A stretch of 64,000 bases of DNA from Onthophagus taurus (lineage: Eukaryota > Arthropoda > Insecta > Coleoptera > Scarabaeidae): assembly GCF_036711975.1 (NCBI RefSeq), contig NC_091972.1, positions 27,533,001-27,597,000 on the forward strand, in the 5' to 3' direction. Below are positions 1 through 10,360 of the stretch, in pieces; position 1 is the first letter of the stretch, and each line of letters begins with the position of its first letter. The notes beneath the pieces are model-generated. The model saw nothing but the letters and a program-made list of their open reading frames with translations, searched no databases and was not told the origin of the DNA. A program made the translations under genes and the position numbers.

Positions 1-312
1 TCGGTTGAACAGGGCTGTTGAACCGGTCGGTTGAACAGGGCTGTTGAACAGGGGTTGAACCGGTCGACCGGTTGAACAGGGGTTGAACCGGTCGGTTGAA
101 CAGGGCTGTTGAACAGGGGTTGAACCGGTCGGTTGAACAGGGATTGAACCGGTTGAACAGGGGTTGAACCGGTTGAACAGGGGTTGAACCGGTTGAACAG
201 GGGTTGAACCGGTTGAACAGGGGTTGAACAGGGGTTGAACCGGTCGGTTGAACAGGGGTTGAACAGGGCTGTTGAACAGGGGTTGAACCGGTCGGTTGAA
301 CAGGGGTTGAAC
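1..312. repeat. GTTGAAC minisatellite
   Basis: The first 312 bases are a tandem array in which the core GTTGAAC recurs every 10 to 13 bases, joined by spacers such as AGGGG, AGGGCT, CGG and CGGTCG. Higher-order units of about 20 bases (GGTTGAACAGGGGTTGAACC) repeat exactly in the middle (about 150-230), which suggests recent homogenisation. The array runs off the window start, so its full length is unknown. It ends abruptly at a run of AAT triplets (about 325-350). Confidence 0.95.
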
Positions 313-502
313 TCAATATCGTGAAATAATATTAATAATAATAATAATACTTACCTTAAAATAGGTTCTCTATTACTGATTGAGGGTAGGAGGAGGAGGA
401 AGAGAAAATCACAAAAAATTAAAGTTAATACATATATTAAAAATTTAAATTAAACATACTCAAAAAATGATACTATTTTCTACTTAACCTACTTAAATAT
501 AT

Positions 503-2099
503 TTAAACCATTACGTTTCCGCAATTTTCATCTTTCATCTTACCTAAAACCGCTTTATTTTGCAAGGGGATGTCAAACCGATTATCGGGACTGTAGTTAG
601 ATGTATCAAATTTATCTAAATTTAATTTATCGTTATACACATCGTCAGATTTAATTAGTACGGTGAAACTGTCGGTATCCATGTAACACAACTGAACGTC
701 CTCGCCGTATTTAGGTTTTAAAAAATCATAATAAAAATCATACATTAATAATTTTGACAGTTCTAAAACTGTAAAACCAACGTATAGAGGCTTATCGTAG
801 GATACATGAAGACGCTCCATTTGAATTGCCGAAAACGTTTCTGTGAATACTTTAACATTTTTAAAATTTAATTTAGCGATTAAACTCCGAGCTCCAAGTC
901 TAGGTCTACCTGCGGTTTTGCCAGACCTGATATCATCCCAACTGGTTACTAAGCGGATGTCAACTCGCTTATCAACATTTTCCATGGTTTTACCGAAAAC
1001 TGCGTTGTTCATTAATTTAAAAAAATCCTTTTCAAAATCATTTTTACCCGATTGGCGTAACTCTGTATTTTTACCGATATATGACTTTTCCCCTTAATTT
1101 GGAAGGGGATTGTTTAAACGATAAAACTCTGTTAACGTTACTTATAATTAATCCGTGCGCAACGGCTTGTTTTAAATTTCTGTAATGAATTACATAATTT
1201 GTCTTATCAAATAAATTTGGAATTAATCGTTTATCGCTCTCGCATTTACAGTTAGGGGGGATTAAATTCTCGGCTAAGAAAGGTAGATCATTATGTAGGT
1301 TGTGCAAGTGTTCGGGATACGCAATATCCACGTCTAAAATATATCCGAAATCGGAATCATCGGGTATATTATTAAAATCTAAATTTTGAATTTCGTTTTC
1401 AGTCAACCATTTAAAGTCGGAAACGGGTAAATATTGAGACATTGCCCACCCATACAAATTGTTAGCGTCTCAATACATTAGAAATTTAGAGGGCGAATTA
1501 GCATCATAATTTTCCATGTATTTATTATTTGCTTTAGCATGACGTAGGGAGCATTGGGAAATGCCCCCACGGATACCTTTTTTAATGAAATGAACTTGAT
1601 CAATATCCGTCAACAATTCCAATTTAATTTTAGTGAATTTCAACATGGCATCCCAAGATAGCCCCGGTGCCGTATAATAATGCGCAGGATCTAAACCGTA
1701 CGTTTTAAAACAAACTTGCCTGAATTTTTCAAATACATCAGCTAATAAAAGAACATCAGTCTTTAAGTACAAGTCGGAATATTGTTTCAAATTTTGACAA
1801 TTAAATTTTTCCCACACACATTGAGCGTGCAAATATTGGTCATCGCTTATATCTTCTAAATTTAATTTGTTGTAAAACATGCTCTTAGGTGGTAGTGATG
1901 TATCATTTAGTTTATCGAAAGAGGTTATATAATTATAGGGAAATATACCCTTTTTCGTTAACAATTTAAAATGTTCCGGGTGTGGAAAGAATTTACGTAT
2001 ATTGTTAAAGTCATATATTTCGAGGTTGCCGGCTAAAGAATCTAATGAAGATGCCATAAATCTAAATGAATCCACAAATCTTAATTTAAAAAAGATATT
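503..2099 (-). pseudogene. Polinton/Maverick protein-primed DNA polymerase B, C-terminal part, broken
   Basis: This is the palm/thumb half of a family B protein-primed DNA polymerase of the Polinton (Maverick) type. Reading on the minus strand, motif A (DANNLYGWAMSQYLP) lies near 1430-1466, the Kx3NxxYG-like helix (KLMNNAVFGKTMENV) near 980-1020 and motif C (YMDTDSF) near 680. An in-frame TGA sits directly before motif A (1467-1469), at a position that is normally a hydrophobic residue. A one-base frameshift near 1085 separates the motif A block from the motif B block. The 3' end stops in an AT-rich stretch about 90 bases before the minisatellite, earlier than the family normally ends. No exonuclease domain is present, so the 5' half is lost. 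The remaining frame is well conserved, so decay is moderate. Confidence 0.9.
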
Positions 2100-2170
2100 T
2101 TAAAGACTATCACGAAGCGATCACGTGATCCGATAGGCGCGGCTGACAATATCATGAGGTGATCACGGGA

Positions 2171-2839
2171 TCAAATAGAAGCTGTTGTAGCGGAGTTTAT
2201 AATTTCCAAGTATTCCATCACATAAAAATTAATTTCCGATAAATTATTTAAACAGAATTCATCATCATCATCATCTTCGTCGTCAACTAGCTGTAGGGAT
2301 TTAATGTATTCCCAAAAATTTAATCCATCCAAAAGGTTCATTTTATAGGTAATTAGCTTCTCCATTGCCAAAATCTTATCGACATCCGTTGAATGAAGTA
2401 AAATCGGTATGAATACGCCACTTTCAGAATCCTCAATCACATACGTTAGATACAGGTAATCTTCATCGTCAAATTCAACCTTTAGATTACCCTCGGCCAA
2501 TGGTAGTGTCTGTGAGGAAACCTTTACATTGAAACGTATCAGTTTAAGGGTAGAAATTAGGTGCTCCCAATCTTGACGTAAAAATGTAATTTGATGTGAC
2601 TGAGATTCCAAACCTTTACATGTTCTTACTACGAACTTTACACAGGTTGTACCCTCTCTAGCGACGCTAATCCCAACTTTAATGTTGAAAGATTCGCTTG
2701 AAAATTGCGTTTCGCCGATAAATTTAGTCTCCTTTTTTATTAGTTTAAGATACCGTTTCCACTGCGTACCGACTGAATTCCAATAATCCAAGTCCGTCTC
2801 TTCGCAGACGTCGCTCACTCCTTCGATGTCCATTTCCAA
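2171..2839 (-). CDS. Hypothetical Polinton-associated protein, 222 aa
   Basis: This is an intact reading frame with a plausible ATG, lying between the polymerase relic and the Polinton integrase. It has no membrane segment, signal peptide or zinc motif that I can see. It is mixed acidic/hydrophobic and has an acidic run (DDEDDDDDE) near residue 198. The spacing to the polymerase frame is about 70 bases and includes the palindrome GATCACGTGATC (about 2119-2130). I do not recognise the fold. Its location, shared strand and similar decay level suggest a Polinton structural or accessory protein, but that is inference from position only. Confidence 0.5.
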   Translation of the reverse strand: MEMDIEGVSDVCEETDLDYWNSVGTQWKRYLKLIKKETKFIGETQFSSESFNIKVGISVAREGTTCVKFVVRTCKGLESQSHQITFLRQDWEHLISTLKLIRFNVKVSSQTLPLAEGNLKVEFDDEDYLYLTYVIEDSESGVFIPILLHSTDVDKILAMEKLITYKMNLLDGLNFWEYIKSLQLVDDEDDDDDEFCLNNLSEINFYVMEYLEIINSATTASI

Positions 2840-3119
2840 TGTAGAACTGAATTTAAATGTATGCAGCGAGTACGTATAATTAATTACCCCCTCCCCATCT
2901 CAATAATTTACGGGAATTGAGGGATTGGTCGAAATTATTGCGGAGAGGAGGGATTTCTACTGGCGTATATATACTAGCGTATATATTAAAATAACTCTCG
3001 CAATGTACATGTTTGCGTGATGGAGGTTAGACAGTGAATGCGTGAAGGATGTATAAGGATTCAAAAATAAATACAATAAATAAAAGTTAATATATGTATT
3101 ATAAAAATTTAACAAATTC

Positions 3120-3638
3120 TTATATAACACGTCTATGTAAATTACATAAAAAATTCTTTAAAATTATGGCGTTATTTTGCGAGCAAACTGCGGGAGCATC
3201 GTTGTGGAACCAGCATGGATTGGAAGTTGCCGTCAATTTAGTATCTTCTTCAACCTCCTTCTCGGAAAACTCCGAGGCAATATCCCTGACCGTTAAATTC
3301 CGATGACATCGGAACCGACAATAGGGTCTGCTTTCCAAAAACTCCCTCTTCTGGCTGCCCTTCACATACACCTCATCATAGAACGACAGTATATCATCCA
3401 GTAAATTTAACCTCATCGACAGATCCATCCATCCTCCAATGTACGATAGTTTATGGTGATTTCGCTCTAAATACCTGGCGGAACGTTGATCTTGAACCGA
3501 TAAGCATCGAAAGGGTCTGTCGGCCTTGAAGTGGAGATGTACGGCGATGATCAGGTCCAGAAGCGTGAATTCTTTAACTATGAATTCAGAGTCAATATAA
3601 AACCCCTGAATATCAACTACCGCTCTACGTGACTCCAT
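3120..3638 (-). CDS. Hypothetical Polinton-associated protein, 172 aa
   Basis: This intact minus-strand frame begins with MESRRAVVDIQGFYIDSEF. The opening pattern, VDIQGF followed by FIVKE, is one I associate with uncharacterised proteins near insect Polintons. The C-terminal third has scattered Cys and His (CRFRCHRN, then CWFHNDAPAVC) that could bind zinc. It starts 15 bases from, and divergent to, the integrase frame on the plus strand, so the two could share a promoter region. The protein may be truncated at its C-terminus, because the last residues (LCNLHRRVI) run into AT-rich sequence. No function is claimed. Confidence 0.45.
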   Translation of the reverse strand: MESRRAVVDIQGFYIDSEFIVKEFTLLDLIIAVHLHFKADRPFRCLSVQDQRSARYLERNHHKLSYIGGWMDLSMRLNLLDDILSFYDEVYVKGSQKREFLESRPYCRFRCHRNLTVRDIASEFSEKEVEEDTKLTATSNPCWFHNDAPAVCSQNNAIILKNFLCNLHRRVI

Positions 3639-3653
3639 AACTCAGACTATGAC

Positions 3654-4444
3654 GTGCGATCGAAATTGATTCAATTAATAACGATTGAGACCTCCCCACT
3701 CAACGGTTTATGGGTATACATAGATTCCTGTATTAGGATACAGTATGACTTCGTGACCGACGGTCGCGTACCTCGAAATCTTCAAACCGACCAGGGCAAA
3801 GAATTCTACAACAGCCACTTTAAGCGGTTAATGTCGGATTTTAAAATTAATCATTTTTCAACGTATAGCGTTATGAGAGCGTCGATGGCTGAACGTGTAA
3901 TTCGAACCGTTAAACAGAGGATATACAAGTTCTTCAGTCTATATGGAAATCATAAATGGGTTGGGTTGGGTTGGGTTGGGTGCACCTATTAAAAGATATA
4001 ACATCTCGATATAACAGTACGAAACATTCGACTACGAAAATGAAGCCATCGGAAATAAATTCGAAATCCGTAGAGAAAACACTTCTCGATACGGTGTACA
4101 ATCATATTAAAATTGCTGGCAGAGGAAAGTTTAGAGTTGGAGATACCGTTCGTATCAGTAAATATAAACATGTGTTTGATAAAGGATATCTACCCAACTG
4201 GACCGCTGAATTGTTTAAAATCGTTAAAGTGAAAATAACAGATCCAATTTCATATTTATTGGAGGACGTGCGTGGCCAGCCGATTAAAGGTGCTTTTTAC
4301 GAATTCGAACTTCAAAGGACCGCTCAACCCAACGTTTACCTCGTTGAAAAGGTGTTGAAAAGGAAGAAGGATAAGTTGTACGTAAAATGGTTGGGATTCG
4401 ATTCATCGCATAATTCTTGGATATCAAATAAAGATATATCATAA
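3654..4444 (+). pseudogene. Polinton integrase with C-terminal chromodomain, frameshifted
   Basis: This is a retroviral-type (rve) integrase of the Polinton class. The second catalytic Asp lies in LQTDQGKEFYN and the Glu in MAERVIRTVKQRIYKFF. The first Asp and the zinc-binding N-terminus are absent, so the gene is 5'-truncated. After a repeat-induced frameshift near 3960-3980 the frame resumes with YNSTKHSTT, an SH3-like DNA-binding part (FRVGDTVRISKYK), and a chromodomain (VYLVEKVLKRKKDKLYVKWLGF...SWIS) that ends at the stop. Polinton integrases typically end in a chromodomain. Its presence beside the polymerase B relic shows both come from one internally deleted element lacking ATPase, protease and capsid genes. 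Confidence 0.88.
3958..3980 (+). repeat. (TTGGG)n microsatellite inside the integrase
   Basis: Four tandem copies of GGGTT/TTGGG interrupt the integrase frame right after the HKW motif. The expansion changes the reading frame, so the two halves of the gene lie in different frames. Repeat slippage is the simplest explanation. Confidence 0.85.
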
Positions 4445-5258
4445 AATTTCTCTATATCGTTGTGAATTATTTTTTAAATAAAATTTAATTTTTAAACATC
4501 TATTTTATGGAATTTTACTCGAGTTTCCTTTTCCTTAAGTAACCACATTTGATAAGGGTTTGCTGCATAAGAACGTTGCAGCCAAGTTCTTTCCTTAGGA
4601 AAACAAACACTTGATAAGGGTATACTGTAAAGGGTATAAAGCCCTATGCAATACCGTTTTACCGCATTTTCTCTTATACAATGTATAATAAAAGAGGTGA
4701 GCTCTAAATTGTTAAAGTTTAGTTTAAGTTTTGAGTTTAAAATTCATATTTTTTTTTTTTCAGTCAAAATAATAATAAAGGAGTTAGCGGGGAGGCTTCT
4801 ACTTCCCCATTTAAAAGTAAGTCTCCCTTCGGGGTTTAATTTCATTGATTTAATTCGTTTCTATCTTTAATTTTAGAAGGTGCCAAAAACGATTTTCGCG
4901 TCGAGGCTGCTACCTCGATACAAGTGTCCGAGGGGTTATACGTCCCTCGGACCAGGATTATTTTATAAAGATATGGAGACGTATGTCTCCATATTATATA
5001 AATTAGAAAGTGTGTTTAATCTTTTTACATTGTTATTATATTTATATTAATTTTCATTTTTTAATTTATTTAGATTAAAATGCCCTGACCTGAATTTAAT
5101 TTGTTTTATTTATCAAATTTCCATACCCTACATATAACATTATTTAAAAATAGTAGTTTCGGTTTACACTAAATCTACAAACATGTTCTTAATGATACTT
5201 TTGTATACTATTATAATATCCTTATTTGAAATGGTTTAATAACGAGCTACTTCTACTA
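4445..5258. other. Non-coding AT-rich stretch with imperfect direct repeats and a hairpin series
   Basis: No gene is visible. Two imperfect direct repeats containing TTCCTTA...TTGATAAGGGT lie near 4550-4580 and 4592-4620. Positions 4789-4994 contain a run of short perfect hairpins, listed separately. The remainder to the Gypsy relic is plain AT-rich DNA. This may be the subterminal part of the Polinton, but no terminal inverted repeat partner is present. Confidence 0.6.
4789..4994. repeat. Cluster of four short hairpins
   Basis: Four inverted repeats follow each other: GGGGAGG/CTTCCCC (4789-4808, 6-nt loop cttcta, one G-T pair), TCGAGG/CCTCGA (4901-4918, 6-nt loop ctgcta), GTCCGAGGG/CCCTCGGAC (4926-4952, 9-nt loop) and ATATGGAGAC/GTCTCCATAT (4971-4994, 4-nt loop). 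The first two have nearly the same loop. A UUCG-type mini-hairpin (about 4824-4832) lies between the first two. Stem sequences differ while pairing is kept. Confidence 0.75.
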
Positions 5259-7799
5259 TTAAGAATTTGTAACCATGCATTTATCAGCTAAAAATCGATG
5301 AATCACTTCAGAACATTCTACTCTTAAATTTAATTTAAAATTTGGGCGCTTCAAGCAGAACGCGCACCACATTAATTCATTCTTAAAGATACTTTTATGT
5401 TCCGTTCTAATGTTCCCTCGATTTTTTTGGTGATTGTATCGAAATCCGTCTTTAGTTTCTAAAACATCCATTTCTATTAGAAGCAAATGCGTTTCAATTT
5501 CTCTTTTATTAATATAGATGTTTAAAATTCTTTTGTTTTCTTTCACTTCTTCTTGTACTTCAGTTGGTTTCTCATGTAGATAGATAAAAAGTTGATTATT
5601 TTTATTGTCTATTGGTTCTTCACTAATTGGAATTGTGTTAATTATTTCGGAATTTTGATTGCTATTTAAACTTTCATTATCATCATCTAAGTTTATTGAT
5701 CCGTTGTTTGCCAAAATACTTTCATTATCAATGTGATTTATTTGGATTCTACTTAGTGCATCTGCATTAACGTTCATTTTACCTTTTTTGTATACGACTT
5801 TGTAGTTAAATTCCTGGAGATAAATCTTCCAACGTTGTAACTTGAGGTTATTGTCTTTTAAATTATGTATCCACAATAGAGGTCGATGGTCGGTTACAAG
5901 AGTGAATTCTGTTCCATAGATATACGGACGGAACTGCTTACAAGCATAAACGACTGACAATAGTTCTTTCTCTACAGTAGAATATTTTAATTCTGTTTTA
6001 GATAGGGTTCTACTTGCGTAAGCTATTGGTTTGTCTTTGCCAATTGTTCCTTGACTCAGCACGGCTCCAATTGCGACGTTGCTTGCATCTGTGGTGATTA
6101 TGAATGGTCTTGTAAAATCAGGATATTGTAAAATGGGATCGTTGCACAATAAATTTTTACACATTTCGAAACAATTTTTATATTTGGATGTGAATTCAAT
6201 TTCTTTATCCTTGGCCAAATATTGTGTTATTGGTTTTAATAATTTCGCATAGTTTTTAATGAATTTTTGATAATATCCCAATAACCCAGTGCATGATTTT
6301 ATTTCACGTTTAGTTCTTGGTAAGGGAAATTTTTGTATTGCTTCGATTTTCGAAGGATCAGGTTTTATTCCTTTTTCGGTTATTAAGTGTCACAAATACT
6401 TGATCTCCTTTTTTAAGAAATCACACTTGTCTAAAGATATCTTAACTCCATTCTGCTTTAGTCTTTCAAATACCTTTTGCAACCGTACTTTGTGTTCTTA
6501 CAATGAGGTACTGAATATAATAATATCGTCAAGATACACGTGACATATATCCTCGGTGAGTCCTCGTAACATACTGTTCATCGTCCTTTGGAAGGTTGAG
6601 GGTGCGTTACTTAACTCAAATGACATTCTCTCGAACTCGTATTGACCTTGATTTGTAATAAACGCAGTTTTATATTTATCTGATTCTTTTAGTTCAATTT
6701 GATGATAGCCACTTGCTAAATCTAAACAGGAAAAATAGTTTGCTCTTCCCAATTTATCTAATATCTCGTTAATATTAGGCAAGGGATACCGATCTTTTAT
6801 TGTTTTATCATTGAGACGTCGATAATCGATTACCATCCTCCATTTAGGAATTCCGGATGCGTCTAATTTCTTTGGTACCAACGCTATTGGACTTGCCCAT
6901 GGGGAACAACTATCTCTGATGATCCCTTGTGATTTTAAATTTTCAATTTGCCTTTTTGTTTCTTTTTGTTGAACATATGGTTGTCGATATGGCTTCTGAT
7001 AAACAGGTACTTCATCTGATAAATTTATTTCGTGTTTTATTTCCGAATGAAATGTTAAAGGAATTCTTTCATCATGTATAATTTCTGGATATTGATGTAA
7101 CAAGTTCTTTATCACCGATTTTTCTTCGTTGTTTAGATGATCTAAACGTAACTTTTTACTAATGTTTTCTCTTTGAATTTTAATTACTTGTTGTTTTGTA
7201 AGTGTTTTGTTTGTTTCATACTGTTTTACGTCAAGTTCTTCAAGTTCGTCAGGATTACAATTTAGTTGTACAGGATATTCGTTAAAGTTTGTTATTTCTA
7301 CTAAACATTCGTAGTTATTAACACTTACTAATGCATTAGGTATTTCTACGTTCTTTATTATTTCGCAATGATGTATTAAAAATTGTCCTTCCTTGTTAGT
7401 TGCAGGTATTTTAACAATTTGTCGTGTTCGTTGGGGTAGATAAATTACAGTTTTATTAAAATAAAATGGTATACTCGAATTTTTAGTTTGTAACGTTTTT
7501 GATTGATAATCTAATTTAGCTCCCATCATTTCTAAATTATCGCTACCTAGGATTCCATCGAATTTTTCAGAAAAATCTATTATATTGAAACAATAATTGT
7601 TTTCGTAATCATTAAAAGTTTTACAGCTGGGTAAATTCAATTTATAACAGTGTTTTGTTAATTCATGCATAGTTTTTACTACATATGGTTCATAATAATG
7701 ATACTCTTGAAAATAACTTTTTGCTAATTTTGAAGATATAGCCGAATGTGTTGCACCAGTATCGATTAAAATTTTGACATTATCTAACTCTGGTAACAT
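5259..7799 (-). pseudogene. Gypsy (17.6/297-like) pol: protease, RT, RNase H; integrase missing
   Basis: This is minus-strand pol of a Ty3/Gypsy element. The aspartic protease motif is ILIDTGATHS, near the start. RT follows with WRMVIDYRRLN, FSCLDLASGYHQI and YLDDIIIF, then RNase H with TTDASNVAIGAVLSQ, ELLSVVYACKQFR and VTDHRPLLW. Two in-frame stops break it: TAA just after the YLDDIII block (6498-6500) and TGA about 100 bases further on, where the family has Gly (YLGHLI). The frame is otherwise maintained across both stops, so these are point mutations. No HHCC or DDE integrase block follows RNase H, and no LTRs are found, so this is a truncated internal fragment. Its 5' side abuts the Penelope-like fragment near 7860. 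Confidence 0.9.
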
Positions 7800-7862
7800 G
7801 ATATAAGGTAATTTTTGAAGAGTTTTGAAAATTTACTTCAACTACGGATTCTGATGTGGTGA

Positions 7863-8169
7863 GGCTGTTATAGGAAAATTTATAGGATCGAATGCGAAGA
7901 TTGTGATCGGTTTTATATAGGACAGACAGGCAGGAACATCCAAACCAGGTTTAAGGAACATCTTAAATGTAATAACTCCGCAATATACCAACACCTAAAA
8001 GAAAATAATCATAAAACCAGTCTCAATTGTACAAAAATACTAAAGAATATTAAAAAATCCAAACTTTTAGATTTATACGAGGAACTTCTACACTGGTAAT
8101 TTAAAAAACAAACTTATTAACAACATAACGGATATCAACAATTTTAGATTCTTTATAAAATACATTTAA
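7863..8169 (+). pseudogene. Penelope-like element GIY-YIG endonuclease, C-terminal fragment
   Basis: Plus-strand translation from 7863 reads a GIY-YIG nuclease core: YRIECEDCDRFYIGQTGR followed by NIQTRFKEHL, with the Tyr, Arg and Glu positions expected for the family. This is the endonuclease that Penelope-like retroelements carry after their reverse transcriptase. The frame runs to a TAA at 8097-8099. The reading then continues in another frame (NKLINNITDINNFRFF) to a stop at 8167-8169, so there is one frameshift near 8090. No reverse transcriptase is present upstream: the sequence before 7860 belongs to the Gypsy relic, so this copy is 5'-truncated, the usual state of such elements. Confidence 0.8.
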
Positions 8170-8442
8170 TTTCTTCGCGCGCAAGTCTATTATTCACAAC
8201 GATAGGTTTTTTATTCTTTGTTAAAAACCTGTATAGCACGAATTATAAACAATAAGATTCGGATACCGTTTTTAAAAAGTTTTATTTCTTGTTGTTTTAA
8301 CTACAATAGTTTCGTACAGACTAAATTAAAAAATGAATAAACGTAAATTGAAACAAATAAAGAAAAATTTAACTAAGCATATAAAAATAATAGTAATCTT
8401 AATTCTAGGAATCGTCGGGTGTCTGTCATTCCGGGAACAATA

Positions 8443-9556
8443 TACCGATTGGTAACTTTAATTTTAGGAGATACACCCAACACGGACGTACGTATAAGTA
8501 TACTTGAATCGCAAGAGTAGTGGATCGGAGAGCAGTCAGTCGTTTGACATCGTTCAATGATAAGAAATATTATAAAAATAATAACTAATATAATAAATGA
8601 AATTCAAATAAGACAAAGCAAATTCTTAATTCTAAAAATAAAAACAATTCGTAAGTAACTGAAATAAACTTTGTAAAACAACAAATAAAACAAAAAACTA
8701 TAAAAATAAAATATTTTTTATATTAGGTGTTCAAATAAACCACCATTCTGTGCTAAACAATAGCCCAATCTATCGTAAAAACACTAAGCCAGCCCAAACA
8801 TTTCATTTTTGGGGATATTGTGTACGAGCCGCATAAACTTTGTGTTCATTGTCACGACTCCAATATCGAGCAACGCTGGGATTATGCCGACCATGCAAAG
8901 GAAATGTAGATTCATCGGTAAATAAAATGTTTTTTATAAAATCAACATTTCCGTTGGCCATTTCCATCATAGTAAAGCAAAATTCCGCCCTTGTAATTCC
9001 TGACTTTTTTGTACCTTGTACGACCTGTACTCGTGTTTCTTTAATGTTTTTAGGACGGCAACATGGCTGATAGCAAACGTCTCCGCAACTTGTCTGCTTG
9101 ACTGATTTTTATCGCGTTCAACATCAGCACATATCATCGTATCACGTAACTCATCTCTTTTACCCCTTCGTAATTTGTGTTTCTGTGGAGACACACATCC
9201 ATGTCGCTCAAAGTTTTTAATAATATTTGAAATTGTTCCGCGACTAGGAATTGATCTGTTTTCATAGGCCACAGGAAACAAATTAATTATTTGGGCTACA
9301 GAATTGCCACCATAAAACCATTTTATAATCTGTACCTTTTCCGCTACAGTAAACATCTTAGTTTTACTTTGCTAGGGTTAACTGCAAAGCGATGCGACCA
9401 ACTTCGCCTCTCAACAATCTATGAACGATTCAATTTGTGCATTACCCCTACGCTTGTTTATCCCCCACTTAACGACACCGAATATACACACACACGTATA
9501 CTTATACGTACGTCCGTGTTGGGTGTATCTCCTAAAATTAAAGTTACCAATCGGTA
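8443..9556 (-). mobile_element. Mariner-like DNA transposon with 61-bp TIRs, internally deleted
   Basis: Terminal inverted repeats of 61 bases, TACCGATTGGTAACTTTAAT... through the palindromic ACGTACGT region to GTATAC, lie at 8443-8503 and 9496-9556 and look identical. Each end is flanked by TA (8441-8442 and 9557-9558), the target site of the IS630/Tc1/mariner superfamily. The interior carries one decayed transposase on the minus strand. It sits inside the 3' region of the Penelope-like fragment, so it inserted later. Confidence 0.88.
8718..9356 (-). pseudogene. Mariner-like transposase (DUF4817-type HTH), frameshifted and deleted
   Basis: The first 129 codons (9356-8970) form a helix-turn-helix DNA-binding region starting MFTVAEKVQIIKWFYGG. 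After a frameshift near 8985 the reading continues as RAEFCFTMMEMANGNVDFIKN and the first catalytic block ILFTDESTFPLHGRHN, then NVWAG with a TGA in place of the preceding codon. The middle catalytic region is deleted. The last 18 codons (RLGYCLAQNGGLFEHLI, stop 8718-8720) match the conserved C-terminus of the same family. The protein cannot be functional, yet both TIRs survive, so the copy could in principle be mobilised in trans. Confidence 0.82.
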
Positions 9557-10019
9557 TAACTCACGCATCCCATTCTTGTTTTTTCTTATTTTTAAGACCA
9601 GTCGTTCTTTAACTGTTGTACTTTCGCGTTTATACTTTTAGATCAACTGACATTCTTTGAACATTTTGTTAGTATTGTTTTTCGTCCTTTTCAAGTAAGT
9701 TACATAAACTCTGTTCATTAAGTTATGTTTTATGTTTTTCAAATTCCCTTGTAGTGGTTCGACCCTTTTGTTTTTCTTAAGGATTTTTACATGTTCTTTG
9801 AGTGACCTTTTCTAATTTACTTCAATGAAATGATTTATATATATATGTATACGATTTCCCGATTACTCATATGTGTACCACGTTGACGGTAACTATTCCG
9901 TTCTTTGTATCAATTTTTTTTACCAACTATTTAATTTTAACTTTAGTTGTACCTGAAGAAGGCTACTTGTTAGCCGAAACATGTTGTACTGAAAAAGATA
10001 AATAAAGAAATCTTTTGGA

Positions 10020-10352
10020 AAATTACTAATCTATCTCTTGTTTTAATAGATAGAATTTTTGGCCAAGAACCTGGATCGTTTGCATCAAAACTTAAAGTAG
10101 ACATTGATAGCATGGATACATTAGAACAGGAAGCTACATTTCTTTCATCTTCAACTGTGTTTGTTCCAGCTTCTGTTTCTTGCGTATCTACTTTTCCTAT
10201 TTGTTCGGATTGCTCTGATGTTAGTGTAGCATCAGTTTGAGTTGAAACTTTTTGTTCTTTTTTTTTGTGAATGTGTTGATTCTGTAAAAAATTTATTTAA
10301 CGAACCAGCCAACGCTTGATCAATTTCTAATTGTCTGGCTTTTCTTTTTTAG
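10020..10352 (-). pseudogene. hAT-type (ZMYM1-like) transposase N-terminal fragment
   Basis: Minus-strand translation gives LSGAQYKKRKARQLEIDQAL then GSLNKFF, the typical N-terminal leader of ZMYM1-like/hAT proteins (SGAQ-x-RKR). A spacer rich in Thr, Glu and Gln follows, then FDANDPGSWPKILSIKTRD, the DPG-x-WP motif that opens the TTF-type zinc finger region. A run of nine T (about 10258-10266) shifts the frame between the two parts. The fragment ends just as the zinc finger would begin, at the border with the Penelope-like sequence. Confidence 0.6.
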
Positions 10353-10360
10353 TACTGAGC

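Larger units (their letters stand above)
8170..10025 (+). mobile_element. Penelope-like 3' non-coding region, split by a mariner-like insertion
   Basis: Downstream of the GIY-YIG fragment the DNA is non-coding and AT-rich up to 8440, is interrupted by the mariner-like element 8443-9556, and continues to about 10025. Near the end is the motif CTGAAGAA, a GGCTA/TAGCC stem and GAAAC (9953-9980), a signature I associate with Penelope-like termini. A related CTGAAGAAGG motif recurs at about 39940 and 40770. The 3' border at about 10025 is set where the hAT-like fragment starts. Confidence 0.5.

Noticed and set aside
1-312. CRISPR array
   Set aside because: The repeats are short, vary in spacing, have no unique spacers, and the genome is eukaryotic.
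2119-2150. GATCACGTGATC palindrome as a Polinton terminal repeat
   Set aside because: It lies between two genes, has no distant inverted partner, and its length is ordinary.
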